DNA of 64,000 nt from Pontibacillus chungwhensis (GTDB lineage Bacteria > Bacillota > Bacilli > Bacillales > BH030062). The position numbers and the translations under genes are program-made. Below are positions 20,821 to 30,502 of this stretch, piece by piece. Below the pieces are notes generated by a model. The model made no database searches and was not told the DNA's origin. It was given only the letters and a program-made list of their open reading frames with translations. The stretch covers positions 372,001-436,000 of the forward strand of contig NZ_CP126446.1 in the NCBI RefSeq assembly GCF_030166655.1, written 5' to 3'. Numbering within the stretch: the first letter of the stretch is position 1; each line of letters opens with the position of its first letter.

Positions 20821-23800
20821 ATGATGCAGATTAAAGATATATTTGAAAAAGATATATTTCGTCCAATTAATAACGTCGTTCAGGCTGAACAAGTAGAAGA
20901 GGATGTAGTGGAAACGGAATTGGATGAATACGTCCTGACCGAAGAAAGTGAGCATTATCTTGAGAGATTTTATAAGAATTATTTAGCTGTCTATAATCAA
21001 CCATCAACAAAAGTGGGGGTATGGATTTCAGGTTTCTTTGGATCTGGTAAATCACATTTCTTAAAGATACTATCTTACTTATTACATAATCAGACAATTG
21101 CAGGTAAAACACCTGCTGATTATTTTGAAAATAAGACCGAAAACCAGAATCTTTTAAACATGATGCAGCAAGTATCTGAGAAAAAGTCGGATGCATTATT
21201 ATTTAATATTGATTCACGTTCTACATCTTCTTCTAAGGATTCAGAAAAAGAGCGTATTATTGAAGTGTTTTTGAGAGTGTTTAATAATCATTTAGGATAT
21301 TCAGATACCTTATGGGTTGCTGAGATGGAACGCCAACTAGATAGTGATGGGAAATACGAAGAATTCAAACAAACAATCTATGATCAAAACGATAAGTCTT
21401 GGGAAGAACTCCGTTTGAAGATTTTATTACGTAAAAGAAAAGTTATAAAAGCTCTTGAAACAGTAGGTTATGACCAAGATACGGCGGAAACATTCTTTGA
21501 TATGAATAGAGAATGGTTTGCTATTGATGCTCAACGAGTTGCTGAGCTCGTTGCAGATTATTGTAAGAGTCAGGGGCCAGATTATCGTATTGTTTTCCTT
21601 GCGGATGAAATCGGGCAGTATATCGGAAACAACACAAGCTTAATGCTTAATCTACAAACAATTACAGAAAAACTAGGTGATTTATGCCAAGGGCAGGCAT
21701 GGGTAATTGTGACATCACAGGAAAAACTAGAATCCACGGTTTCTGATCTCGATAGTACGAAAGACTTTTCTAAAATCCAAGGACGCTTTGAGACAAAAAT
21801 TAACTTGTCCAGTGCGAATACAGATGAAGTAATCAAAAAGCGTCTTCTGGAGAAAGAACCAGTTGGTGCAGATACACTAAAGACTATTCATGACCAAGAA
21901 GGAAAACTGATTCATAATCGTCTGGCTTTTGATACAAATAATACTCAATTGCGTTCCGGGTACCGGAATATCGAAGAATTCGTTTCCTTTTATCCATTTG
22001 TTCCTTATCAAATTGAGTTACTCCAGCTAGTCTTCACCAAAATCCGTAACCTGGGTGAAGGTGGACAGCACACCTCCCGCGGTGAACGTTCCTTACTTAA
22101 AGCTTTCCAGGAAGCGGCTCAGTTAAATGCTGAAGAAAATGTAGATAATATGGTTACCATGGCAGAATTTTATCCTTCTATTCGTGATTATTTGGAATCA
22201 TCGATCACGGGTACAATTGCAAGAGCGCATGACCGTGCCCGAAACCACGAAGGGTTAGAAGAATACGACGTAAAAGTGTTGGAAGTTCTCTACCTAATCA
22301 AAGGGATCGATGAAATTAAATCTACACCAAGCAATATTGCCACACTTATGATAGAAACGGTGTACGATGAACGCCAACCATTAGAATACAAAATAAAGGA
22401 ATCACTAAATCGACTACAAAATGTCATGTTCATTGAGCAGCATGCAGATGGTTCATACTCATTCTTGTCAGACGAAGAACAAGAAATTAATCGTGAAATA
22501 CGCGTTGAAGACTATAATGGTTCTGCTGTAAAAGAACGATTAGGTAATCTCTTTTTTAATGTCATGTATCGTCAACCGAAGTATGAATACAAGTATAACA
22601 AACATACTAAGCATTTTGATTTTAATAAGCGGTTTGACAACTATTTAAAAGGACAGATGAATCACGAATTGACCATGCAAGTATTTTCTGAGGGAATGAC
22701 CGATTCAGAAGCGGCTTTACAGGCAAACTCTGGACATTTAATTATTCTTTTAGACAAAGACCTCGTTGCGGAAGCAGAGGGATCTCTTGCATACATTCAA
22801 CAAGTCGATAGCTATGTACGCCGTAAGCAGTCAAGTACAACTTCTCAGCAACAAAGGCGTATTTATGAATCTAAGCTTGCTGAAGTGGATGAATTCGCAC
22901 AAAAAGCTGAAGAATTGTTAGGTAAAGCATGTGAAAATGCTGGATTTTATATTCAGGGACAACGTCGTGATCTCAGTGGGAAATTCGAAAGTAAAGTAAA
23001 TCAAGCTATGGATATGTTGATCCGTAACACATTTACAAAGTTCCATTATATAGAAGAGCCCATTTCTTTTAAAAACAGCAAGAAAGAATGGGAGAAAGTA
23101 GCTGAAGATTTAGGCCAGCAACGTTTATTCAGCGATTTAAATAAGAATGCTATGGATGAGATAAAACATTTTGTTGAAGAACTTGAACGATCCCATGACC
23201 AAAGGACCCTAAAGCAGGTTGTGCAAAAATATAAAACAATTCCTTATGGCTGGGAAGAACAGGATACCATTGGTGTTTTGATGGGGTTAATTAATGCTGG
23301 GAAAGTACGATTCACTTATGCTGGAGAACCTTTTACACCGAACTCTAATCAGTTCTATGACCGACTAGAGAAAGTATCTGAACGTGATCGAATTGTGGTT
23401 ATGCCGATTGTAGAAATGGATAAGCAAGTGAAACAAGAATTAATTGCATTGGTTCGTGATTTCTTCTCAATTACTCAATCATATGACACGTATGATACTT
23501 ATAACGAAATAATAAGAGAGAAAGTTGAAGAAGAATTTGTTCAACCTATTGAAAAGGTTCGGGAAAGAAGACACCAGCAAAGTGCTTTTAGTGAATACCC
23601 GTATCCTGGCGAAAGTGATATAAGAACAGTCGTTAATGGAACACAAAAGTTATTAGCTAACCGAGATCCAGAGCAATTTTGTCGCACGTTTATACAGTAC
23701 GAAGATGATATTGAAGAGTGGTATGACATTTTAGAGAAGCTTCAAGGTTTTTATGAAGGGAATCCTATCGTCAAGTTTGATGAAGCAGTTAAAACTTTAA

Positions 23801-24387
23801 TGGAACATGATCAGGAAATAGAAGTCATTCATAATGATAAGCTTGATGAAATCGTACAACAGATGAAACAAATTTTGTTACAAGAAGAACCAACTAAAGA
23901 TATCATTCAATTACCAAAGTTAAAGGCTAATTTGAAGAACCTTATTAAAGAAGAAACGAATAAACAAAAGCGGGCAGTTCTTGTACAATCTGATAAATCT
24001 CTGAATGAACTAGCAGTCTTACATGAGCAATACTCCGAATATGAACCTATTACGGAATACCTTCGATCAAGAACTAACCAAGCTAGTTATCTTTATGAAA
24101 AAATAAAAGAAAGCGAACGTATTTCTAGTGCGCGTATTAATCAACAACAGTTAAGCGAGCTCATTGATTCAATAAAAGTCAAAGTACGGCAGATGATTAA
24201 AGAATTAAGAGAGGAATCAGACACTGTTAAGAGAGAACCAAAGGTTATTACCGAGCAGGAATTATACAATTCTTTCTTTAGCCAAGTTGATACTATTAAT
24301 TCTGAAGAAGATTTGGAAAGGGCAATTGAATCATTGAAAAGGAATTTAATAAAAGAATTACAAACACACTATTTTATTAAATCATAA
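20821..24387 (+). CDS. brxC: BREX ATPase BrxC
   Basis: A large P-loop ATPase, about 1188 residues, the usual size for type 1 BrxC. Walker A is GFFGSGKSHFLK (about residues 70-81) and a Walker B-like IVFLADEIGQYIG follows near 258. A long, charged, helical C-terminal half contains coiled-coil-like stretches (about 630-740 and 1000-1170). BrxC belongs to the core complex needed for both host methylation and phage exclusion. The start at 20821 is set by GGAGGGG at 20811-20817; an upstream in-frame ATG at 20776 lies inside brxB and is rejected. Confidence 0.95.
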   Translation: MMQIKDIFEKDIFRPINNVVQAEQVEEDVVETELDEYVLTEESEHYLERFYKNYLAVYNQPSTKVGVWISGFFGSGKSHFLKILSYLLHNQTIAGKTPADYFENKTENQNLLNMMQQVSEKKSDALLFNIDSRSTSSSKDSEKERIIEVFLRVFNNHLGYSDTLWVAEMERQLDSDGKYEEFKQTIYDQNDKSWEELRLKILLRKRKVIKALETVGYDQDTAETFFDMNREWFAIDAQRVAELVADYCKSQGPDYRIVFLADEIGQYIGNNTSLMLNLQTITEKLGDLCQGQAWVIVTSQEKLESTVSDLDSTKDFSKIQGRFETKINLSSANTDEVIKKRLLEKEPVGADTLKTIHDQEGKLIHNRLAFDTNNTQLRSGYRNIEEFVSFYPFVPYQIELLQLVFTKIRNLGEGGQHTSRGERSLLKAFQEAAQLNAEENVDNMVTMAEFYPSIRDYLESSITGTIARAHDRARNHEGLEEYDVKVLEVLYLIKGIDEIKSTPSNIATLMIETVYDERQPLEYKIKESLNRLQNVMFIEQHADGSYSFLSDEEQEINREIRVEDYNGSAVKERLGNLFFNVMYRQPKYEYKYNKHTKHFDFNKRFDNYLKGQMNHELTMQVFSEGMTDSEAALQANSGHLIILLDKDLVAEAEGSLAYIQQVDSYVRRKQSSTTSQQQRRIYESKLAEVDEFAQKAEELLGKACENAGFYIQGQRRDLSGKFESKVNQAMDMLIRNTFTKFHYIEEPISFKNSKKEWEKVAEDLGQQRLFSDLNKNAMDEIKHFVEELERSHDQRTLKQVVQKYKTIPYGWEEQDTIGVLMGLINAGKVRFTYAGEPFTPNSNQFYDRLEKVSERDRIVVMPIVEMDKQVKQELIALVRDFFSITQSYDTYDTYNEIIREKVEEEFVQPIEKVRERRHQQSAFSEYPYPGESDIRTVVNGTQKLLANRDPEQFCRTFIQYEDDIEEWYDILEKLQGFYEGNPIVKFDEAVKTLMEHDQEIEVIHNDKLDEIVQQMKQILLQEEPTKDIIQLPKLKANLKNLIKEETNKQKRAVLVQSDKSLNELAVLHEQYSEYEPITEYLRSRTNQASYLYEKIKESERISSARINQQQLSELIDSIKVKVRQMIKELREESDTVKREPKVITEQELYNSFFSQVDTINSEEDLERAIESLKRNLIKELQTHYFIKS

Positions 24388-24391
24388 AATA

Positions 24392-24416
24392 AGGGGCAGT
24401 TTAATAGTCCGCCCCT
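24392..24416 (+). other. Hairpin between brxC and pglX
   Basis: AGGGGC (24392-24397) pairs with GCCCCT (24411-24416) over a 13-base loop. There is no T-run after it, so it is more likely an mRNA processing or stabilising hairpin than a terminator. ACATACAGAGGTG with the pglX ribosome site follows; a near copy (ACATATAGAGGTG) follows the other end of pglX. Confidence 0.55.
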
Positions 24417-24436
24417 CTACATACAGAGGTGAAAAA

Positions 24437-27400
24437 ATGAATAAAGTTGAATTGAAAAAATTTGCTGTAGAAGCAAGACGTGATTTGATAAATAAAGTTT
24501 CATTGAAAGCAGGACAATATGGCATTCAAGAAGATATTCAAGAATTGAAGCTTGAAGAAAATTATGGGCAAATATTTGTAAACGGTAAGCCATATCCATC
24601 AGAAATGAAACATGCTTTTCATCTGTTACAACAGCGCTTAAGTGCTGTTGGTTATAACCAGTTAATTGAAGAAGTAGCATATACTTGGTTTAACCGAATT
24701 ATTGCAATTCGTTATATGGAGGTGAATAATTACTTACCCGATAGAGTCAATGTATTATCTAGTAGTACCGGGAAAAATGAACCTGATATTCTACATCAAT
24801 ATGAAACTATGAATTTAAACGTAGATCATCAAAAAATAAATGAATGGATACAAAAAGGGTATAATAATCAAGCTTTTCGTAAACTTTTTATAGCACAATG
24901 TAATGCATTACATTTGTCCTTCCCTTTTTTATTTGAAGAAATAAATGACTACACTGAATTGTTATTACCGGAATTTTTATTAGACAGTGAATCAATTATT
25001 ATAGAGTTAGTGAAGAACCAAGAATTGGCGGAAAGTTTTAAAGAAGTAGAGGTTATTGGTTGGGTTTACCAATTTTATATATCAGAACCCAAAAATAAAG
25101 TTTTTAGTAATCTAAATAAGAAAAAGAAAATAGGGAAAAATGAAATACCAGCAGCAACACAACTCTTTACTCCAAAATGGATTGGTCAGTATATGGTCGA
25201 AAATTCACTTGGTCAATTATGGTTAGAATCAAACCCTGATTCTGAACTAAAAGAAAACATGAATTACTATATTGAGCAATCAACTCAAGAAAAAGATGTA
25301 CAAAAGGTACTAAATACAATTAGATATTCTAATATCAATATTGAAGAAATTACATTAATCGATCCTTGTTGTGGTTCTGGGCACTTACTTGTATATGCAT
25401 TTGATCTGTTTTATAAAATGTATGAAGAGTCTGGCTATCTACGCACTGAAATCCCTAAACTAATATTAGAAAATAACTTATATGGTATAGATATTGATTA
25501 TCGCGCAGTACAATTATCCTCTTTTGCATTAATTATGAAAGCTAGAGAAAAATCAAGGCGCATATTTAAGCAGAATCCTCAATTAAATATATATGAAATA
25601 CTTGAAACTAACTCATTAGATATTAATGAGATTATTCACTTCTTAGGATGTAATAATCAAGAAGAAAGAGATTTACGTCACATTTATAATTCCTTCTATG
25701 ATGCGAAAAATTATGGTTCATTAATTGTTCCAACTAATCTTGATTATAAACATTATTTATATTTAATAAATAAGGCTTATGAAAGTGAAGTCACACTTGA
25801 AAATTATATATTATTTGAACAACTAAGGGAATTTGAGGACATTCTTACTTTATGTAGTGTGGTAGGTAATAAGTATGATGTATCAATTACAAATCCACCT
25901 TATATGGGTAGTAGAAAGGCAATGAATAAAAATTTAAAAGAGTTTGTTAATAAGTATTACCCGGAGTCAAAATCAGATTTATACGCTTGTTTTATTGAAA
26001 GGTGTAATACATTCACTAAGTTAAACGGTATGTCGTCCCTAGTAACTCAACATTCTTTTATGTTTACTGATGATTATAAAAAACTGAGGAAAAAACTGTT
26101 GGAAAACACACACTTCCTATCATTAGTTCATTTAGGTACGGGATCTTTTCCGGAAATAAATGGGGAAATTGTTCAAACTACTATGTTTGTGTTAAGAAAA
26201 ACTTACATTAAGCGATATAGAGGGGAATTTGTAAGACTTGTGGATTATAAGGGAGATTTAAAGCAATTAAACTTGCACAATGATAATAATCATTATAATA
26301 GATATGTAAATGAAGATTTTAAAAAAGTTAAAGGATTTCCGTTATCATATTGGATGAGTGAAAACATGAAAAAGACCTTTTTAGAATACGGTTCCTTTGA
26401 AGATATTGGAAATCCTAGAGCCGGTATAACTACAGGGGATAATGAAAAATTTGTTAGGTTCTGGGCTGAAGTGAATTATGAAGAAATTGGATTCCAAAAA
26501 GAGAATATTAGTGAATTTCACTCTACGGAATCTAAGTATGTACCATACAATAAAGGAGGGAAACAAAGAAAATGGTATGGAAATAATGAGTTTGTATTAA
26601 AGTTTGATAAAAAACATTATAAGCTACTTGAAAATCAGGGTAATCATTTACCTTCGAGGCAATATTATTTTCGGAAAAGTATAACTTGGTCAGATATATC
26701 AGGGAGAAAATTTGCGGCTAGGTATTGTGATTACGGTTTTGTGTTTGATGTGAAAGGGTCTAGTGGATTTCCTGCTTATGAAGATATTTATTATGTACTA
26801 GCATTATTAAATTCTTCTTTAACACCTAGATATATAGATACACTAAATCCAACATTATCAACACAAGTTGGGGATTTGAAAAGAATACCTATTGTAGAAG
26901 TTAATGAAGATGTAAAACAGAAAATCAATGAATTAAGTAGAGAAAATGTAAATATTGCGAAAGATGACTGGGATAGAAGTGAGTTATCTTGGGATTTCGT
27001 TCGTAACCCACTAATAAACTATTTTGATGAAAGCTGTGCCATTGATAAGGCTTTTAATGATTGGAAAGCTAAAACATATAAAAATCTCTATAAATTAAAA
27101 GAAAATGAAGAAAAGTTAAATCATATTTTTATTAACCTGTATCAACTTCAAGGTGAAATGCAACCTGAAGTAGAAACTAAGGATTTGCCTTTCTCAGTGG
27201 CAGAAAGAGAAGCTGAAGCAAAGTCATTTTTATCATATTTTATAGGATGTGTTGTAGGACGTTATTCGTTAGATTATGAAGGTGTTTCTTTTGCAGGTGG
27301 TAAATTTGATGTATCAAAATACAAGAAATTTCAACCAACTACTTATGGATTAATTCAGTTCACTGATGAACATTATTTTGACAATGATATTATAGTACGT

Positions 27401-27928
27401 TTAAGAGAGTTTTTATCAGTAGCATTTAGCACAGATAATGTAGTTGAAAATATGAGGTGGTTAGCTGAATCGCTAAAAATTAAAAATAATGAGTCACCAG
27501 AGGAGCGATTACGACGTTATTTCTTAGACGAATTCTTTAAGGATCATTGTAAGATGTACCAGAAGCGTCCAATTTATTGGTTAGTTGATTCAGGGAAACA
27601 AAAAGGGTTACGAACACTTATTTATATGCATCGATATCAGCCAGATACGATGGCAACAATTCGTTTTGAACACTTACAGGAAATTCAATCGAAATATCAA
27701 AATGAAATAGATATGATTGATACTCGTTTGGCTAATCCAAGCTTAACTACGACTGATCGTCGCAACTTAGAAAAATCTAAGACATCATTTCAGAAAAAGA
27801 TTGAAGAACTACAAGAGTTTGATAAGCATTTAGCTACTTATGCGAATGAACAAATGGATATTGATTTAGACGATGGTGTTAAAGTGAACTACGCCAAATT
27901 TGATAAAGTACTAGCAAAGATTAAGTAA
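24437..27928 (+). CDS. pglX: BREX adenine-specific DNA methyltransferase PglX
   Basis: An N6-adenine methyltransferase of 1163 residues, the type 1 BREX size (about 1200). SAM motif I is DPCCGSGHLLVYAFD (about 309-323) and catalytic motif IV is NPPYMGS (about 485-491). LYGIDIDYRAVQLSSFAL lies between. A long C-terminal target-recognition region follows, ending in a helical tail. It methylates a non-palindromic 6-bp-type site in the host and is needed for defence. The gene is visibly richer in A and T than pglZ and brxC and is bounded by hairpins on both sides, which suggests exchange as a cassette. GAGGTG lies before the ATG. Confidence 0.95.
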   Translation: MNKVELKKFAVEARRDLINKVSLKAGQYGIQEDIQELKLEENYGQIFVNGKPYPSEMKHAFHLLQQRLSAVGYNQLIEEVAYTWFNRIIAIRYMEVNNYLPDRVNVLSSSTGKNEPDILHQYETMNLNVDHQKINEWIQKGYNNQAFRKLFIAQCNALHLSFPFLFEEINDYTELLLPEFLLDSESIIIELVKNQELAESFKEVEVIGWVYQFYISEPKNKVFSNLNKKKKIGKNEIPAATQLFTPKWIGQYMVENSLGQLWLESNPDSELKENMNYYIEQSTQEKDVQKVLNTIRYSNINIEEITLIDPCCGSGHLLVYAFDLFYKMYEESGYLRTEIPKLILENNLYGIDIDYRAVQLSSFALIMKAREKSRRIFKQNPQLNIYEILETNSLDINEIIHFLGCNNQEERDLRHIYNSFYDAKNYGSLIVPTNLDYKHYLYLINKAYESEVTLENYILFEQLREFEDILTLCSVVGNKYDVSITNPPYMGSRKAMNKNLKEFVNKYYPESKSDLYACFIERCNTFTKLNGMSSLVTQHSFMFTDDYKKLRKKLLENTHFLSLVHLGTGSFPEINGEIVQTTMFVLRKTYIKRYRGEFVRLVDYKGDLKQLNLHNDNNHYNRYVNEDFKKVKGFPLSYWMSENMKKTFLEYGSFEDIGNPRAGITTGDNEKFVRFWAEVNYEEIGFQKENISEFHSTESKYVPYNKGGKQRKWYGNNEFVLKFDKKHYKLLENQGNHLPSRQYYFRKSITWSDISGRKFAARYCDYGFVFDVKGSSGFPAYEDIYYVLALLNSSLTPRYIDTLNPTLSTQVGDLKRIPIVEVNEDVKQKINELSRENVNIAKDDWDRSELSWDFVRNPLINYFDESCAIDKAFNDWKAKTYKNLYKLKENEEKLNHIFINLYQLQGEMQPEVETKDLPFSVAEREAEAKSFLSYFIGCVVGRYSLDYEGVSFAGGKFDVSKYKKFQPTTYGLIQFTDEHYFDNDIIVRLREFLSVAFSTDNVVENMRWLAESLKIKNNESPEERLRRYFLDEFFKDHCKMYQKRPIYWLVDSGKQKGLRTLIYMHRYQPDTMATIRFEHLQEIQSKYQNEIDMIDTRLANPSLTTTDRRNLEKSKTSFQKKIEELQEFDKHLATYANEQMDIDLDDGVKVNYAKFDKVLAKIK

Positions 27929-27959
27929 CAAAAAGAGGGGATTTTCTCCTCTTTTTGTT
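27927..27959. terminator. Strong hairpin between pglX and pglZ
   Basis: AACAAAAAGAGG (27927-27938) and CCTCTTTTTGTT (27948-27959) form a perfect 12-bp stem with a 9-base loop and T-rich arms, so it may terminate transcription from either side. It overlaps the last base of pglX and sits inside an operon whose next gene starts 21 bases later; some read-through or a second promoter is therefore needed for pglZ. Confidence 0.8.
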
Positions 27960-27979
27960 TACATATAGAGGTGGAAGAC

Positions 27980-30475
27980 GTGAATGTAATTGAAAAACTA
28001 CAAGAAAAAATACAACAAGAAAAGGAAACTAAAGGTCGAGCAATAGTGTTTTGGTATGACCCGCAGGCTCAAGTGAGTATTGATGAACTACGCCAACAAT
28101 TAATGGGTGTTGAGGTTAGGTATTTGACAGCTCAAAACTTCTTTAAACTAAAGGTGGAGATTGAACTTCAAAGAGTCACAGACTCCTATTTAATCTATTC
28201 TGATGTACCAAGACCCAACGATAAAGATAATTTGATGTTGGATATATTGTCTTACAGCACAGAATTTAAAGCAGATGAAACAGCTATGCTATCAGAAACA
28301 TTACACGTATCTGATCAGGTTTTACGTCCAATGATGGAAAAGTATCCATCATTCTTCAATAGCAAAGAGCGTAAAAGAAAACTTCATAAAGTACTACCTG
28401 AGCAAGCGAGTGAAACTCAGTTTGAGATTAGTATGATGGCCGTTATAACAAAAACTTCGGTTTCTGACGTCAGAGTTATTTCACGTCAAATTCTCTCGTC
28501 TGATTTACAGTTGGAAGATAATGAGTTCGTGAAGTCGATTAAGCGTAACTTCTCCTTAGATCGCACATTGGAGATTGTTGGTCGCTATTTTGGTGTTTCT
28601 TTAAATCATATAAATCAACCTTTCAAAGAGCTGATAAATATACTCATTTATCAACACTTTAAACAAAAGGCAAGTTTTATTGTGGAAGAGTGGGAAAATC
28701 GTTGGACTTCTTCTTCCCCTAACGTTTGTGCGCTTTTCATTGAAGAGTGGCTTCAGCAGAGTGATGCAGATATTCTTGAAAAACACATTAAGGAATGGGA
28801 GAAGGCATTTTATGTGAGGGAGAAACTAGGTACACAGGATATCTCTAATTTTTCTCTAACAGATACCTTCCCTGCTGTTGATGCTCTGATAATAGAAAAA
28901 TGCATCGACGAGCTACTTCATCAAACAATTCAGGGGGAGGAACGCTTATATTTAATTGCGCAACGCTTGCAGACCCATTGGGGCTCAAAAGGTAAATTAA
29001 GAGCTTTGTATAAAACCATTTTCGAAGCTATTCGAATGGAGACTCTAAAGACTGTTGTACATAGAATTCATCAAGAAAATGATTTTTATGAAAGTTATGC
29101 GGAATCTTTGTACGAAATTGATCAAGCCTATCGTCATTTCATGAATCATTTCACACGCCTTGATTCGAAAGAGATGTTAGAAGAGGTTACTAATCGCTTG
29201 ACAAATTGGTATGAAAATGAATATTTAGGTCGTCTATCAGGAGAAATGAATTTCAAACTGGAAGATGGGTATGCACCAAAAATAATGCCGCAGCGAACAT
29301 TCTTTTCTGAAAAGATTCAACCAATATTGGATAAAGAACAAACAAGAGTATTCGTTATCATTTCAGATGCTTTGCGTTATGAAGCTGGTTATGAACTTCA
29401 TGACCTTTTAACGAAGCGTGAAAATGGTAGGTCTAGTATCCAACCAATGGCAGCAAGTTATCCAACTTACACACAATTAGGAATGGCGTCATTACTACCC
29501 CATAGGCAGCTAGAGGTCGATGAAAAAAACGGTGTATTAGCAGATGGCCAATCGACTAAAGGAATGGATAACCGCCGTAAAATCCTGCAAACGGTTGAAT
29601 CACAAACAGAAGTTTTTAAGTTGAAACAACTACTAGATATGAAAACAAGTGAAGCCGAGCAATTATTAAGAGGAAAGCGGTTGATTTACCTATACCACGA
29701 TCACATTGATGCATTAGGGGATTCAGCTAAATCAGAGCGTGAAACCTACGGGGCTGTTCAACAAGCAATTCAAGATTTACAATTTGCTGTTGATCGTTTG
29801 TCCCGTCTTCAAGCAAAGCGAATTTTTATAACAGCGGATCATGGATTTCTGTTCCAATTTAAGCAAATTGAGGAGCACGGAAAAATCCCAGCTGTTGACG
29901 GAAATGTATTAGATGGTAGCCGACGTTTTGCAATTGGACATGATTTGTCAGTTCCAGAAGGAGCAATTAAATTAACTGAGAACCAAACCCCTTTAAAAAA
30001 TTCTGAAGTCGTTCTTGCGAAGAGCCTCAACCGTTTTAAAACTGGTGGCGGCCTTCAATTTATCCATGGCGGGGCCTTACCCCAAGAAGCTGTTGTTCCT
30101 TTGATTGATTACCGTCGCATTGAAAAGGCTCAATCAGTGGATATTGCGGTAGCTATGATTAATAAAGTCATTGCGAACTATCAGGTGCCTGTTTCTTTTT
30201 ATCAGGAACAAAGCATCACAGATGAATACACGTCTCGGAAAGTGCGAGCAGCTTTTTACCAGGGCAATGAGCGAATATCCAATGAAGTTGAACTTGTGTT
30301 TGATCTAAAGGGGGAAAATAAAGAGCGTAATAGGCAAGTAGAGTTTAGCTTAATTGAAAAGCATTATAAGATAGGTGAAAAATGTAAACTGAGAATTGAT
30401 ACAGTAACTAAAAAGGGTAAGGAAACATATCTCGAAGAAGAGTTTGTTTTACGCCTATATGAAGCCTTGTATTAA
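27980..30475 (+). CDS. pglZ: BREX alkaline-phosphatase-like protein PglZ (type A)
   Basis: About 831 residues, close to the usual type 1 PglZ (about 835). The alkaline phosphatase-like domain is seen in VFVIISDALRYEAGYEL (about 455-471, metal and nucleophile region) and ITADHGFLFQFK (about 615). It is the hallmark BREX protein and is needed for defence; its enzymatic target is not settled. I chose GTG at 27980 with GAGGTGG 5 bases upstream; the upstream in-frame GTG at 27971 overlaps that site. It is followed after 27 bases by the helicase gene. Confidence 0.95.
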   Translation: MNVIEKLQEKIQQEKETKGRAIVFWYDPQAQVSIDELRQQLMGVEVRYLTAQNFFKLKVEIELQRVTDSYLIYSDVPRPNDKDNLMLDILSYSTEFKADETAMLSETLHVSDQVLRPMMEKYPSFFNSKERKRKLHKVLPEQASETQFEISMMAVITKTSVSDVRVISRQILSSDLQLEDNEFVKSIKRNFSLDRTLEIVGRYFGVSLNHINQPFKELINILIYQHFKQKASFIVEEWENRWTSSSPNVCALFIEEWLQQSDADILEKHIKEWEKAFYVREKLGTQDISNFSLTDTFPAVDALIIEKCIDELLHQTIQGEERLYLIAQRLQTHWGSKGKLRALYKTIFEAIRMETLKTVVHRIHQENDFYESYAESLYEIDQAYRHFMNHFTRLDSKEMLEEVTNRLTNWYENEYLGRLSGEMNFKLEDGYAPKIMPQRTFFSEKIQPILDKEQTRVFVIISDALRYEAGYELHDLLTKRENGRSSIQPMAASYPTYTQLGMASLLPHRQLEVDEKNGVLADGQSTKGMDNRRKILQTVESQTEVFKLKQLLDMKTSEAEQLLRGKRLIYLYHDHIDALGDSAKSERETYGAVQQAIQDLQFAVDRLSRLQAKRIFITADHGFLFQFKQIEEHGKIPAVDGNVLDGSRRFAIGHDLSVPEGAIKLTENQTPLKNSEVVLAKSLNRFKTGGGLQFIHGGALPQEAVVPLIDYRRIEKAQSVDIAVAMINKVIANYQVPVSFYQEQSITDEYTSRKVRAAFYQGNERISNEVELVFDLKGENKERNRQVEFSLIEKHYKIGEKCKLRIDTVTKKGKETYLEEEFVLRLYEALY

Positions 30476-30502
30476 ACTTGAGAGGGAAATGGAGGTGTTT
30501 TT

